Notes: generated from the letters alone by a model not told the origin. Positions 22,693 through 35,942 are shown, counted from the stretch's first letter. The stretch is 64,000 nucleotides of DNA from Timema cristinae (GCA_039000515.1 JBCFYV010000100.1:52141433-52205432), one strand, 5' to 3'. Made by a program: numbers and translations.

Positions 22693-24243
22693 TAAGACTT
22701 TTCCAAGAGATGCGAGAATCTCTGCGAATCCCACCTCAGGGTGTGGGGTGGGACGAACGGACGTACCGAGATTTCTAAATCCTCCCCTCCTCACCCCCTA
22801 TAAACCCCCTTTATTTTTTTCTAACCCCACCCCTTTAGACATAACACTCCCCGAGACTCGTTGAAACACCCCCACCCTTCCCCAGGCATTTTCCCCCCTC
22901 TACCCTCGCATCCCCTCCTCTATAAAATATGAAATTTGATATACACTTGTAGAACTTGGATTTCTCTTTATCTTCTGCTTCGCATTCATCTTATCCCCCC
23001 CCCCCTTCTCCCCTGTTTTCTTCTAGAACAAAATATGGCTTACATCCCCAGTAGAATTTTAACAAGATCTTAAGCCAGCAATCGATTATTTTTATGTCCT
23101 TTTTTTTATTCCTTTTCGGCGTGGAAAGAGAAAGCAGATAAAAAGAAAAACCGTATTGGAGTTTAAATGGAAGGAAATATGTAAATGAAGTCGTACAAAA
23201 TATAGTAATTTTTTTTAATCCACGTTAAGAAATCGAAAAGAATATATATTATATTCTTAATTCAAGTCTGCTAAAAAAAAAAAAAAAAAACTCCTGCGGC
23301 GATGCTAATAAAGTCGCAAAGAATTCTTTGAGTTTTAAGGAGGAGCGTCTTTATACAGGATGGACCAAATGTAAGTACACACATGACTATGTTTAACTGA
23401 TTTCATCAGGTGGATAATGACCGGTGGCTTTGATAATTACAAAGGTAATTAATTTGCCACTGAAATATTACAGATAACAGGCCGTCCTTAAATTACGTAA
23501 GCCTTTTTTTTCATAATTTTTTACCCATCCCTCCCCCACGTAAGGTATCGTAATATTTTTCGTCACACGTCCTCACCCCTCTATGTTACGTAACTTTTTA
23601 CGATTCAGTAAATTAAATTATTTTATTATTTCAGTTAATTCTATTAATATTTAAAACGAAAAGTAAATTGTTATGTGTATTGTAATTATCTACGACTATC
23701 TCTGTGCAAAATATGAGGTCTATATTTCAACTATTTCTATAAAATAATAAAAATTAGTAAGAATAATGCGGTTAATCAATGAATGAAAAATGAAACATTT
23801 AAAAACAATTCTGGATTTAAAAACAAAAATTATCTCACTATAAACATACTACAAACTAAAAATGAACTATAATTTCATAATATATTGACAATATTATTAT
23901 GTGCATCATATCTTATTACCTGCCTGGGCTATCGGCTTTTAAGGGGACTGTCTAGATAATGAATTTCCAAAAGTTTTATACTGAAGGAGTCCTTGTATCA
24001 GTAAAAATACGGGCTGGAGCCCTTATATAAAAATTTGTACAAAAATATTACGAACAAACAATAAAAACATATACATTTTACAAACATAAAAATAAAAAAC
24101 AAGCGAAAGAAAAATCACATTTTCTGACAGCACCTTTGACAAACGTCCTTTATTGAGATTTGGAGGGGGGGGGTGGCATATTCAAATATTAGTGATTGAT
24201 GCAATTTCATAGCGTGAAAACAAATAAATAACATTCTAAAGAT
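22692..24243. other. No gene recognised
   Basis: C-rich low-complexity sequence at 22790-23010, then AT-rich. Nothing identifiable. Confidence 0.45.
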
Positions 24244-24480
24244 CTTCTTTGGTGGCCGCATGGTCTAAAGCGTCTCTCACTAGAATGCCGATGACAGGGA
24301 GATCGGGGTTCGATCCCTGTTGTGTGTACTGTGGGTTGGTTTATCCTAAATGGTTTTCCACAATCTCCCTCAACGCAAATGGGGTTACACCTCCTCTAAA
24401 TTAAACCTTAGTTATCCCTAACAAATTAGCGTAACTGATGCATATGCGTACAATCCGATTGGGTGGTAAGATGCGATATA
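24244..24480 (+). repeat. SINE C
   Basis: CTTCTTTGGTGGCCGCATGG head, B box GGTTCGATCCC and tail GCGTACAATCCGATTGGGTG. Confidence 0.84.
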
Positions 24481-24529
24481 TATTTACATTTTAAAATTGG
24501 CTCATGGAGACTGAGATAGCCTAACTTTG

Positions 24530-24565
24530 TCGGGGCCCAGTTTGAAAAACTGTGGCCTAGGTAGA
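24530..24565 (-). mobile_element. Possible hAT-like 3' terminus
   Basis: GGGGCCCAGTTTGAAAAACT then GTGG reads on the minus strand as CAGTTTTTCAAACTGGGCCC, similar to hAT ends. It is isolated, with no partner found. Confidence 0.3.
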
Positions 24566-24984
24566 CGAGTAAGCACCAACCAGATGTTGCGTCTAGGTTA
24601 AATACTACCCCTTCTAACAGTACATAATGCGTATAACTTGAACAGATGACATAAAAAAAAGTACTCGAATTTGGTGTTTACTGCATTAAACACAAAACTA
24701 TCTTCTATGACTCTATACATACACAAACTTATAAGGGTTCAAAATTTGAAATTTTCCACTTTAAAAAGTAAAACAATCCACATATTTTTAATTGATCATT
24801 AAGACATAAAATGAAAGTTAAATGGTATGTCAGCTTAGAAAGTATCTTTGTGAACCAAATTATGTAATTTAATAGAAGGGGTCACAATACATTGTATTGC
24901 CACTTGTATTTTCCTCCTACCCTGTTTGTTCTCCTATGGCCGGACAGTTCCATCCCGGAACGTGATAAACCCACTTGGTTTCAA

Positions 24985-25210
24985 GCGATTATAAATTTAT
25001 TCTAGACTATTCTAAAGCCTTAATTACACTAGGCCTAATGGGATAGGAAAGAGTAGGGTAAAAATCCATAGGAAATGCTCCCGAAATTGCTTGGAAAACT
25101 ATTTAGCGAAAAACAATCTTAGTACACCGATCTAGGTTTCGATCTCCGACCTCACCATAACCAGTTAAACAAACCAAGAGGAAGTTACAGCTTATACTGC
25201 GTATTCACCA
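24985..25210 (-). repeat. SINE C-like remnant
   Basis: Heavily decayed: CTAATGGGATAGGAAAGAG, AATGCTCCCGAAATTGC and GGTTTCGATCTCCG. Confidence 0.5.
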
Positions 25211-25253
25211 ATGTAGGCTGTGTTTAATGCAATCGAGTTAAACTATTACTTAT

Positions 25254-25405
25254 CCAAGACATCTTGTGAATGTGGGGAATGCCAGGCCTCCACCGTGGTT
25301 CGGATCCCACGTTAAACTGTAGGTCCTCCATTTCATCTCACAATCACCCTACCATTACATATTAGCGTAAGTGCGTACAACCCGAACGGGTAGTAAGACG
25401 CGGTG

Positions 25406-25446
<41 letters not shown>
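25254..25446 (+). repeat. SINE A, 5'-truncated
   Basis: Starts at CAAGACATCTTGTGAATG in the body and keeps the tail and a 40-bp (AAT)n end. Confidence 0.88.
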
Positions 25447-25452
<6 letters not shown>

Positions 25453-25647
25453 CAATGGAATGGTACGATCAAACTATATCCATGAAATGAGGCCAGTCAT
25501 ATATATATATATTTCCGGTCTCGCCCAGCCAGGATATGTAAAGCCGTACGAGTTTTGCAGTTGCAAGACTTCAGGTTAAAATAATGGTTTCATACTTCCG
25601 GCTCACAAACTTGTTGACTCTTGAGGAAACTAAGTTTGTTTTTTTAG

Positions 25648-25812
25648 AAACCACGTCTCACCATCAGTTTGGATTATACTTTGGTATATATACTTATCAC
25701 GCTAATTTGTTATGGTAGAGGAAGGATTAATTTAGAGAAAATGTACCCGCATTTTCATGGAAGGAGAGCGGGAAACAATTTTTGGGGAGATCAAACGACA
25801 CATATCCGGATA
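25648..25812 (-). repeat. SINE C, truncated
   Basis: CCACGTCTCACCATCAG tail-like start, then GTACCCGCATTTTCATGGAA body. The head is missing and a TA microsatellite follows. Confidence 0.65.
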
Positions 25813-25826
25813 ACAAGAGTCAAGAT

Positions 25827-25858
<32 letters not shown>

Positions 25859-25973
25859 TAGAGCGTCGATAATTCAGACGTCCAAAATACGAATAGTTGA
25901 TGATCCGGACCACCAAGAAAAAATATTATTTACAAAATAACCACAGTGATATTATTATATTTATACATTATAT

Positions 25974-26208
<235 letters not shown>

Positions 26209-26730
26209 CACAGTGATATTAATATCAGAGACGTGGACGCCAAAGAACGCATTTCAACCCTCGTAAAAATTAAAGTAATAAAACTGTAGACTTTTGCATT
26301 GTTAGATTATTTTTGTCTTATTATAATTCGATCATAATTTGTGAATTTTAGCAACAAAAAATACAATGCATAAGCTCGTTGTTTATATAAAGTGAAAATG
26401 TTTCCAACTTAACACTGAGTTTTTGTAATTATTCCGGCAGTGTTTATTTTTTTTATTTTTGATATACGTAGTCTATTTATAACATTTTATAAGCCAATTT
26501 CCAGTTGTTTAAATTGCTATAATAGGTTGAAAAGATTTTGACAAACGACCAATTGTTTGTTAGATTTACTATGATAATTTTTGTTATTTCTTGTGTCTGT
26601 GCAGTGGCTCATATTTATAATCATTATTTGTTTACATAAACATGGAAACCTTTTATTTGTTTATGATTGTATGTCTTTAAATAAAATATGTCTCTTTGGT
26701 TAAACATATTAACTCAACTCTTACTAAAGT

Positions 26731-26901
26731 GGTTGTGAATGTGTGGAATGCCAGGCCACCACTGTGGTTCGGATTCCACGTTAAACTGTAGGTCCTCCAT
26801 TTCATCTCACAATCACCCTACCATTACACATTAGCGTAAGTGCGTATAACCCGAACGGGTAGTAAGACGCGGTGATAATAATAATAATAATAATAATAAT
26901 A
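26731..26901 (+). repeat. SINE A, 5'-truncated
   Basis: Starts at TTGTGAATGTGTGGAATG and runs through the shared tail to (AAT)n. Confidence 0.88.
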
Positions 26902-26947
26902 GCAAATTTAATTATAATAATGATAGGTTATAAAACAATTTTAATTA

Positions 26948-27182
26948 TTACTACACTCTTGGATGGCCGCGTGATATAACGCACTACTCTTGTAGTAGAC
27001 TAGAACTCCGATAGTAAGTAGTAGATCAAGGTTCGAATCTCGGTCGGATATACTGAGGGTTGTTTTTCCAAAATTGTTTTCCATTTTCCCTCCCCACAAA
27101 TGTGGATAAATTTCCTCTAAATATAACCTCCATAATCTCTAATATCATTAGAGTAATTATTATATAAGAAAGGGTAGTAAAA
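26948..27182 (+). repeat. SINE C, divergent
   Basis: CTTGGATGGCCGCGTGATAT head, GGTTCGAATCTCGGTCGG B box, and tail remnant AAAGGGTAGTAA. Confidence 0.75.
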
Positions 27183-28220
27183 ATTGGTGCAAAAAATGTA
27201 ATTATAATAATAACAAACAGAGGAATTTTACGGAAAAAAACCTCAATATTTTATTTATTTTCTCAAACAAAATATCTTTTTACCATAAAAAGTGTAAAAA
27301 TACGGATGCGTTTTCTTACACGTTCCAACTAAAAACACTTTCTTTCTTTGAATTAGCTTACTAAGCGTTGGAATTCTTGGGAACGACTCGGACTCAATTC
27401 CTGTCCGTTTCGAGGAAGAATGTGGGAAATTCGTGCAGTTGTGGAGCGGAGAGGGGGCAGGGGAGGTTTTACTGTCGAGAGATGTTAACTGTGGAATGTT
27501 GGCAAGTCTGAAACTGCGAGAGAAACATTTGACTGTATATTCAACCGACAGAAGTTCTTCGTCTACTTACAAATCCCACATTTAAATAAATAGGTATACG
27601 ATATTAAAAAATGGATGCGTGGGTATTCGAAAATTCGATTTCGAATCGAGTTTTTTATGTAGCTGCTAGATTTTACTCGAAGATTTTTTTTTTTACCTAA
27701 CTTTGAACAATTTGACTACTCAGAATTTTCGATATTTTTTTTTCTTGAAAGTTCCTAATTTAAGTAATTTTGTTCAATTTTCAGATATAATAATTTCATA
27801 ATAAATAAGAGTCCCTCAATATTTCCTTTTATCAAAGAAAAAAAAATCTACAATTGTATTAGATTTATTTACATATAAAAATTTGTTTGAGTATGAAATT
27901 TTTCACAAAAAGTATATATATATATACAAAACTTATTTGTGGTATATGCATTGTTCTATTAAAGAAATTCTAATTGAAATATTGCCGACTATTGGAACTC
28001 GAAGAAAGTTAGTTTTCATTCAAACTTAACTAGAAATGAAAAATAACTACTCGCACACCCCTAAATAATACCACCCCCTAACCCCTTTTCTACCCGTCCA
28101 GGATATTCACATATTTACGATAATGGAGGGAGGGTAGGAGTGGGTGGTAAGGATGTGGAAGGTATATTTGATATTTTGTCATCGCTTCTCACTATACTTT
28201 CAGGCTATAATCATATTTAC
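27183..28220. other. No gene recognised; possible half MITE
   Basis: 27225-27330 resembles one arm of the foldback MITE (AATATTTTATTTATTTT, CCATAAAAAGTGTAAAAATA). The rest is unique, AT-rich. Confidence 0.4.
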
Positions 28221-28377
28221 TATTATTATTAGCACCGCGTCTTACTACCCGTTCGGGTTATACGCTCTTACGCTAATGTGTAATGTAAAGGTGATTGTGA
28301 GATGAAATGAAGGACCTACAGTTTAACGTGGAATCCGAACCACGGTGGAGGCCTGGCATTCCCCACATTCACAAGAT
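28221..28377 (-). repeat. SINE A, 5'-truncated
   Basis: Reverse-oriented body and tail. Its 5' truncation abuts a SINE C tail that is in turn split by a Helitron at 28390. Confidence 0.85.
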
Positions 28378-28389
28378 ACATATGTACTA

Positions 28390-28887
28390 ACTAGATAGCT
28401 GTTGCCCGCGGCTTTGCTCGCGTGGAAGTTGATTATATACAAATACGAAAATATACATATGTATTTACAGATTAATTAAAAATATTACGTTACGTTGATG
28501 ACCATAACTTGACCTAAGATAAAAAATAATGCAAGTCCGATAGAAACTTTCACCCCCTTTTTCATCCCTTTTTAAATAAAATTTCTAAAATTCCTGAAAC
28601 ACGTATTTATTTGTTTTACGTCAATAAGCGAAATACAAAATTTTGTTTATGTAACTTTCAAAATGACGGACTTTCATACATATTATCATCCCCTATTTTG
28701 ACCCCTTTGGGGTGTAATTTTCTAAAATCCTTTTTTAGTGGGTGCCTACATAACAAAATGAATATACAGTCCGAATTTCATGCTTGTAGCCTTGATAGTT
28801 TGCGCTCGGCGATGATGAATAAGTCAGTCAGTCAGTCAGTCAATCAGTCAGTCAATCAATCAGGACATGTTATTTTATAAGTATAGA
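28390..28887 (-). mobile_element. Non-autonomous Helitron, complete, inserted in SINE C
   Basis: Inverted copy with ACTAG at 28390-28394 and GA at 28886-28887. Removing it rejoins ATATGTACTAA and TTACTCTAATGG into an uninterrupted reversed SINE C tail, so the A/T insertion point is exact. Confidence 0.88.
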
Positions 28888-29072
28888 TTACTCTAATGGC
28901 GTGGGGATGAAGAAGAACGAATTTAAAGGAAGCTGTACCCGCATTTTCATAGAAAGAGGGAGAAAACATTTAAGGAAAAATAATGCCCTAAGTACACACT
29001 GCCGGGATTCTAACCCCGATCTCCAGTACATTGTGAGAATGACGCTTTAGACCATTCGGTCATGTTGGTGAC
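28888..29072 (-). repeat. SINE C, tail side split by Helitron
   Basis: TTACTCTAATGGCGTGGGGA continues the reversed tail ATATGTACTAA at 28379-28389 across the Helitron. The head ends near GGTCATGTTGGTG. Confidence 0.8.
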
Positions 29073-29179
29073 AGCCCCCATCCCTAAAAAAAAACTCAAT
29101 TATCCGTGTATTCATACAAAAACCTATTTTTCTCCAGATCTTTTTGATCGTCCAAACTACCTTCATATTTTAGATCGAT

Positions 29180-29355
29180 GGGGACTGGATTAGGAAGGTA
29201 GAGCTTTATGTGTGATGTACCCACATTTGCGTGGAAGGAGTGTGGGAAACTTTTAAGAAAAAACCCACCTTCAGTACACTTAATCGGTATTCGATCCCTT
29301 ATCCAGCCGTCTTAGGCAGTCCTGACGCTTTAAACCATTCGCCCACTGAAGAGGT
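29180..29355 (-). repeat. SINE C, tail lost
   Basis: Body CCCACATTTGCGTGGAAGGA and head GGTATTCGATCCCTTA...CCACTGAAGAGG. Confidence 0.72.
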
Positions 29356-31593
29356 GTAGGCGAACCGTTTGGGGAAGAGGGTGTGAAACTGTTTTTAAGA
29401 CAAATTAGACAAGCCGAGACTGACGTCTTGGGTACGCATGCCCACCGGCACTTCAGGTAGTTTTATATTCCTAGAAAAAAAGGTCGTTTTTCACGATTAT
29501 AACGGTCAGATAATGATCAATCTTACGTTACAGCTGCGCTTAGGGGTGTCTTTCATTACCTCTTCACCCTATTTCATGTGCGCTACCTCTGAAACACTAC
29601 CATCATCCTTACCCCCCTTAAATTAAGATATTAAATGCCCCCTTCGTGATAAAACCGTGACGAACTAATTAAGTAAAAGGATTAAAGCTTACACGATCCA
29701 TAATAAAATAAAAAAATAATAAAAAGCAAGGCAAAATTTGTGAACCAAGGATTTAACCGGTTACCATTATATTTGGATGTAAAACGATTTTTGTATCCAG
29801 GAAACCCCCCTTTCCCCCTCCTTGTGAGATCAGGTAGTGGGGGGGAGGGGGGTTTCCAGCTCATCGGCCTGTGAAATTGTGTGACCATTACTACCATCGT
29901 CTTCTGGACCAGTGAACTCCAATCGTGGCGAGGGGAGTTAAAGGGTGAACACGTTGTATTCGTGGGGTTGTAATAGCCAACCCCCTCTCATTCTAAACCC
30001 CCCCAATTCACCCTAGCTATTGCGGGAATCACCAGATGCCGTTGTTGTTCATTTGTTGAGGGGGGTTAATGGTGTGTTAGGAATGATGGGAGGGGGGAAA
30101 CCACCCCCCTTCCCCCTACCTGCCCCTTTTGACCTTGGATTATGTTGATGACCTTTGCCCTCCTCTTCTCAAGATTGGTATTTTTTTCTTTATAAAAAAG
30201 GGTTACGATTATTTCTTCTTTTGTAAGTTAGAACCCACACAGGTGGGCACGAGGATTGTGTGTTAGGCTCGTCCACTTTATATATACACATGGTAATTTT
30301 GTTATCTTCCCAACTACTAGCGTCTATATTTAATTCCTTTCACCAAATTTAAAAAAAAATTGTTATATCAAATCAAGGTCTTCATAATTGTATCATAAAT
30401 TTTTATTTTTTAAAATGTTTACGAATCTCGAATCCGATAGGATTTAAGGAATTCGAAGAATTTATGGACTTCAAGCATTCTCATATTTAAAAATAGCATT
30501 AATTAAATTGAAACATTTTGTCTATTTTGGCCGCAAAAAAAAGTTTGTATTTTCTTAAAGGGCCCTACTATGAAAATTAGACTGTACCACCCTGTATAAA
30601 CAATATATTTTGCTTTATGGATTAAATACTCAGGATATAATAATTGTTAATTCCGGTTATAGCCTCATCTAATTATCATGAACGAAGAATGACCCTGGTT
30701 ACGGTGAGACTCTTGGATAGCGTACTAAACCAAAGGTTCCGGGTTCGTTTCCTGTGTCTAAGTATCTTTTTTTTTTTCGACGTTGCCTGACTGTGACGTC
30801 ACGGCAGGTCCAGATATGATTTCTTATCTTAGAGTATTTTTGGCATTATAAGCGAGTTTTAAAGATAAAACGTTAAATGAAAACCATAAATAAGTCTAAA
30901 AATAGTCCTACAGTGTCACAAAATTATTATTTTTGAAATATTATTTTTGAAATAATATTTTTTGTAAATTTTTTTTTACTAAATCAACTCAATCTATTTG
31001 TCTCAGTCATGAAAATATCCTGTATAAGTCTTCCTGACAGGATTTAGATTAAAAAAAAGTTCATGGTAGCATCTAGAATATAAAACAAGGAAAAGGTAAT
31101 TAAAAAAAAGTCAAAATTTTCAAGCAGCAAATAGTATAGTGAGTGTGTAAACTCATCAGAGGAAGAGGGGAAAGGTTTATAAGTAGATAAATAAGAGACC
31201 TCACCGGGTGAACTGATAATTTTCTTCCCTCTTTTTTTATTTCGTGCATTGTTGTCTAAGTGTGATAGCGCTTTGAGTGTGTAGGCGAATCAAGTTGGGA
31301 TCCAACCCACTTCGCAAAATATCTTCGGAGCCTCCAAGTCGGCAACGTCTCCTTTAGTTAATAATTCCTGGAGCATGAGACTTAACCCTTTCTGCATCTA
31401 AGCTCCCAGGTATTAACTGGGGACATTTTGTCTGCAGTCAATAAAGTGTTGGTGACACGTGTGGCTTTTCATTACTGGGACGTCAGGGTTTTCCTAGAAC
31501 TCAGAGAAACCCGCCAGCCAATTCAACAGCGCTGTTGTTACAAACAGCTCCACAAATCTTAATTTGAAAAAGAAAGAGCTCTCTTGTATGTAG
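29356..31593. other. No gene recognised
   Basis: G-rich and C-rich tracts at 29800-30120 are mirror-like purine/pyrimidine runs. Only a D-like head at 30690 is identifiable. Confidence 0.4.
30690..30775 (+). repeat. SINE D-like head
   Basis: TGACCCTGGTTACGGTGAGA to AAAGGTTCCGGGTTCGTTTC. Only the tRNA-like part is recognisable. Confidence 0.45.
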
Positions 31594-31888
31594 GGTGACC
31601 TGGTGGTCTAGGGATAAGGTGTCGGACTTCTGTGTTGGGGGTCCGGGGTTCAATCCTCGGTCCTGGCACAGATTTATCTGATTACCAAACCCTTCCTACA
31701 CCTCTGACAAGACGTGTATTAATCACAACTTGTGAATGTGTGGAATGCCAGGTCTCCTCCGTGGTTCGGATTCCACGTTAAACTGTAGGTCCTCCATTTC
31801 ATCTCACAATCACCCTACCATTACACATCGTAAGTGTGTATAACCCGAACGGGTAGTAAGACGCGGTGCTAATAATAATATTATATGT
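31594..31888 (+). repeat. SINE A, full length (insertion subfamily)
   Basis: Complete head (GGTGACCTGGTGGTCTAGGG) and body with the extra ACGTGTATTAATCACAACTT segment. The tail lacks the ATTAG of ATTAGCGTAA. It ends in (TAA)n. Confidence 0.9.
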
Positions 31889-31969
31889 ATTTAATAATCT
31901 CAAACGTTTTTCTCTTGGGGAGTATTTTAAAAGAATTTCTCAGGATAAACCAAGTTTTTATGCAAATAA

Positions 31970-32228
31970 CCCGCCTCGGTGGCCTAGTTGGCTAACGCAC
32001 TTGTCGTGTTGAGCTCGACTGCTGAGGACGGGGAGATCGAGGTTCAAATCTCGGTCGGGTGAACTGGGGGTGGTTTTCCCTAAATTGTTTTTCACTCTCC
32101 CTCCACGCAAATGTGGGTTCACTTCATTTAATTCAACCTTCCCAATTCCTAATCCATTAGCGTAATTAGTACTTAAAGCGTATAACCCGAACGGATAGTA
32201 AGACTCGGTGCTAAATATTTATTATTAA
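31970..32228 (+). repeat. SINE B with 12-bp target-site duplication
   Basis: Complete copy flanked by TTTATGCAAATA at 31957-31968 and 32229-32240. The A-box region reads GGCCTAGTTGG. Confidence 0.92.
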
Positions 32229-32569
32229 TTTATGCAAATAGTTTTATTAATGAAGATTATTAAAATCTTCTTTTTAAAAAATTGAAGGATATCGTTTAAA
32301 AATTATTTTCACTAAAGATATTCACAAAAACTTCAATTTTCAAATATATTGATCTTAAAATCCACAATTTTAGGAAAAAAAAAGTTTTTGACATCAATTT
32401 ATTGAGTTTCACCGAACCGATTTAAATGTTATTTTTATAAAATAAAATAATTTACTTCGGTGATTATCATGTCAATTTTTATATAAAATTCAATATCAAA
32501 ACCCCAATTTACATCTCTCGGATAATATATAGATGCTATTAAGACAAGTTTCTACGAGTAGATGGCATA

Positions 32570-32654
32570 TTCTGTGACCTTAGCTCAATGGCTGGCATGT
32601 CTGCCTACTAAGCTGGAGGTCATGGGTTCAACTCTGTTTATATCTCAGCCTAGA
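32570..32654 (+). repeat. SINE D-like head
   Basis: GTGACCTTAGCTCAATGGCT and CATGGGTTCAACTCTG form A/B-box-like blocks. A minus-strand SINE B abuts its 3' side. Confidence 0.5.
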
Positions 32655-32923
32655 ACAATAATAATAATAATAATATTTAGCACCGCGTCTTACTACCCGT
32701 TCGGGCTATACGCTTTAAGTACTAATTACCTTAATGGATTTAGGAATTGGGAATGTTGAATTTATAGGAAGTGAACACGCATTTGCGTGGAGGGAGAGTG
32801 GAAAACCATTTAGGAAAATCCACCCCAGTTCACCCGACTGAGATTCGAACCTCGATCTCCCCGTCCTCAGCAGTCGAGCTCAACACGACAAGCGCGTTAG
32901 ACAACTACGCCACCGAGGCGGGT
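32655..32923 (-). repeat. SINE B, full length, next to a D-type element
   Basis: The (AAT)n end abuts a plus-strand tRNA-like element (32570-32655), suggesting insertion into it. The head ends at 32923. Confidence 0.88.
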
Positions 32924-33404
32924 AAAGTGTTATCAATGTTGGCCTTAAAATATATGTATCTGTATGTTTTAAAGGCTCTTTCTACTAAAATTGGAGTGTA
33001 TCAACACAGTATCTTTGCAGTAGCAGTTTTAATCCTGTCGGGATAAAACTGGGGAATGAAAACACTCGGATGTATATCTCGAGGGGATCCATGGTGGAAA
33101 CATCCTCTTCCTTTAGTCTTTTACTTCTTCTTGGAGGTGTGAGATGGAGGAGGAATAACGGGTGTAGAAGGGAGGTTGGGAGGAAGATGGAGGACTTGAC
33201 CAACACCTACTTCGTTCCACTCAAAAAAGAAAAAACTTTACTTCCTTCCAAACCCATCTTGCTCTTGAATTACTCTTTCTCTCTTTTTTTTGTTCTTTCT
33301 TATACAGAAAAAATATTGCAGTAACAAAACATTTTTGACTTCAAGATTATGATGGTGTCTCGACCACAAAAAATTGGGTCATACAATTCTGTCAGTCTTC
33401 ATGC

Positions 33405-33925
33405 ATGTACTCATGTATATATATATGTACTCATGTATGTATATTTATATGTACTCATGTATGTATATATGTACTCATGTATGTATATATATATGTACTC
33501 ATGCATGTATATATATATGTACTCATGCATGCATGTATATATGTATGTATGCATGCATGTATATATGTATGTATGTATGTATGCATGTATGTATGTATGT
33601 ATGCATGCATGTATGTATGTATGTATGTATGTATGTATGCATGTATGTATGTATGTATGTATGTATGCATGTATGCATGTATGTATGTATGCATGTATGC
33701 GTGTATGTATGTATGTGTGTATGCATGTATGTATGTATGTATGTATGTATGTATGTATGTATGTATGTATGTATGTATGTATGCATGCATGTATGTATGT
33801 ATGTATGTATATATGTATGTATGTGTGTATGCATGTATGTATGCATGTATGTATGTATGTATGCATGTATGTATGTATGTATGCGTATGTATGTGTATGT
33901 ATGTATGTATGTATATATGTGTGTA

Positions 33926-33956
<31 letters not shown>

Positions 33957-33965
33957 GTATGTATG

Positions 33966-33996
<31 letters not shown>
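33405..33996 (+). repeat. (ATGT)n microsatellite, about 590 bp
   Basis: Tetranucleotide ATGT/ATGC/TATA variants. The left part has ATATATGTACTCATGT units and the centre is nearly pure ATGT. It generates meaningless open frames of Met-Tyr-Val-Cys type in all frames. Confidence 0.97.
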
Positions 33997-34243
33997 CCCG
34001 CCTCGATGGCGTAGTTGGCTAACGCGCTACTCGTGTTGAGCTCGACTGCTGAGGATGGGGAGATCGAGGTTCGAATCTCAGTCGGGTGAACTGGGGGTGG
34101 ATTTTCCTAAATGGTTTTCCACTCTCCCTCAACGCAAATGCGGGTTCACTTACTCTAATTCAACCTTCCCAATTCCCAATCCATTAGCGTAATTAGTACA
34201 TAAAGCGTATAACCCGAACGGGTAGTAAGACGCGGTGCTAAAT
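33997..34243 (+). repeat. SINE B inserted in the ATGT microsatellite
   Basis: The copy begins right after (ATGT)n at 33996. It ends in GGTGCTAAATATATATATGT, from which ATGT-like sequence resumes, so the target was the microsatellite itself. Confidence 0.92.
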
Positions 34244-35942
34244 ATATATATGTATGTCTTCATGAATATATGTCCTCATGTATGTCTCCATGTCTGTTTG
34301 TCCACGAGTATACAAGAGAAAATATTTAACTGATATTGTTCAAATTTGACATTTATATGTTAATGATCATATCCACGGCCGTTTTATGGTTTTAATTCTA
34401 GGCATTAAAATTAAGGATAGTTTTATGATAACTGATTATTGAAATGTTGAAATTATTCAAAAATAGTTCCAACGTGTTTTTTTTTTTTGTATTTGAGGTT
34501 AGTTTGTTGAAGACAGATTTTTGAAAATTTTATTACAAATTATAATCGACTATAATAATCATGATAAAGTATATACTGGTGACTCATACCCATTTATAAT
34601 ATTATGTTTATATATAGTGTTTTTTAAACCCAATGATCACATTAGTAGCAGACTTACAGACTAAACTAGCCCTAGTATAGACTATACAGCCGACAATTCA
34701 CCAACAATAAATCTACAAGCACACTTGGAATAGAACCCAATACCTTTGGTTCAACCAGAGGGACGTGCTATAAGACGAGCTAAATGCGTCCGACCTGAAA
34801 GTATCCAAACATATATGTTGTATTTTGTTTACGGGATACACAATTACTTGCTCTAGAGTTGAGTGCAAGATGTTGCTGTCCTAGGTTAAGAATTAGTTTT
34901 ACAAATCTGATGCTTGAATAATTCTTTGTGTTAAAGAAAGTGCATACTAGAGCTATCACTATTATTAATAGAACCTACTCTAAATTAATAATTCCTAAAC
35001 CTTAACCCATTAGTATAATTAGTACATAGGCTTATAACCTGAACAGGTAGTAACACGGGGTGCTAAAAAAATAAAAATAAAATCTATTTCTGAAATAAGG
35101 ACTTATGAAAGGCAACCAGAGTGTTGCGTCTCTCCGCTGGCACAGCCAGGATTCGTTTGTTGTGTGTGTGTGTGTGTGGTGTGTGTGGTGTAGAGTGGGG
35201 GGGGGGGGATTGTGGGTTGTTTCACTGACCAAATAAACGGGGTCCATTGGTTTTTCCCGCGGGAAAATTTAAAAAATTTAAGTAATTCAAACTGCAATTG
35301 TATCAAAAGAAAAACAATAATATCGAAAATAATTTAAAATTTATAAAAATAAATTGTTATGATTCTGTAATTATTATGACTATTAAGTTTTTATAAACAC
35401 ATTTTTATCTATGCATATTGATAGAATATTCAATCATGAAAGTTTGAATAAATTGTATTTTGCAAATTTAATTTATAAAATTATTTTATGTGCTAAAATC
35501 TGAAAATTCAGATAAGTAACTTGCACTAAATCTTAACTCAAAAATCACTTTTGAACTAATTCACTTTATTCTTATGTTAATTTTGCTTGGCTTCATAGAA
35601 AGTTCATTGAGAACTTCATCCTCCCCATATGGAAAGATCAAATCTGGCCAGAACTGCTCCATATCTTGGCCAGATATGCCAAAATCTGGCCAATTCCGGC
35701 ATTTTCCTATATGGGTCCGTAACTGACACCTCTGGATGTATTTACATGAAGCTCATTAAGTCTATCTTTATTTGTAGAGTTCCTCATGTGTGATCTCAAC
35801 AGCTTTAGGGACGAGAAAGAGGGAGGTGGGGTTTCAACCCTGAAACCTCCCCCCATTGGCTGCGCCAGTGCGTCTCTCAAACGTTACCTTTTTCAGTGCT
35901 TAATTTCTCCCACCCCCTTAAGTGCTAGTGACAATTTTTTCT
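34244..35942. other. No gene recognised apart from SINE remnants
   Basis: 34650-34800 has a minus-strand D-like head (GGAATAGAACCCAATACCTT). (GT)n lies at 35162-35190. 35625-35720 repeats the word ATCTGGCCA three times. Confidence 0.4.
34976..35070 (+). repeat. SINE B/C 3' end only
   Basis: AATTCCTAAACCTTAACCCA then GAACAGGTAGTAACACGGGG. The head is missing, replaced upstream by a D-like remnant. Confidence 0.7.

Noticed and set aside
28611..28880. ORF of 89 codons, with a related 91-codon one at 11822-12097
   Set aside because: Both lie inside the non-autonomous Helitron copies and read low-complexity SVSQSV from the GACT run. They are on opposite strands of the element family's standard, with no protein resemblance.
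33349..34039. Overlapping open frames of 100-220 codons on both strands
   Set aside because: They are translations of the ATGT microsatellite (Met-Tyr-Val-Cys and Ile-His-Thr-Tyr repeats in every frame), not genes.
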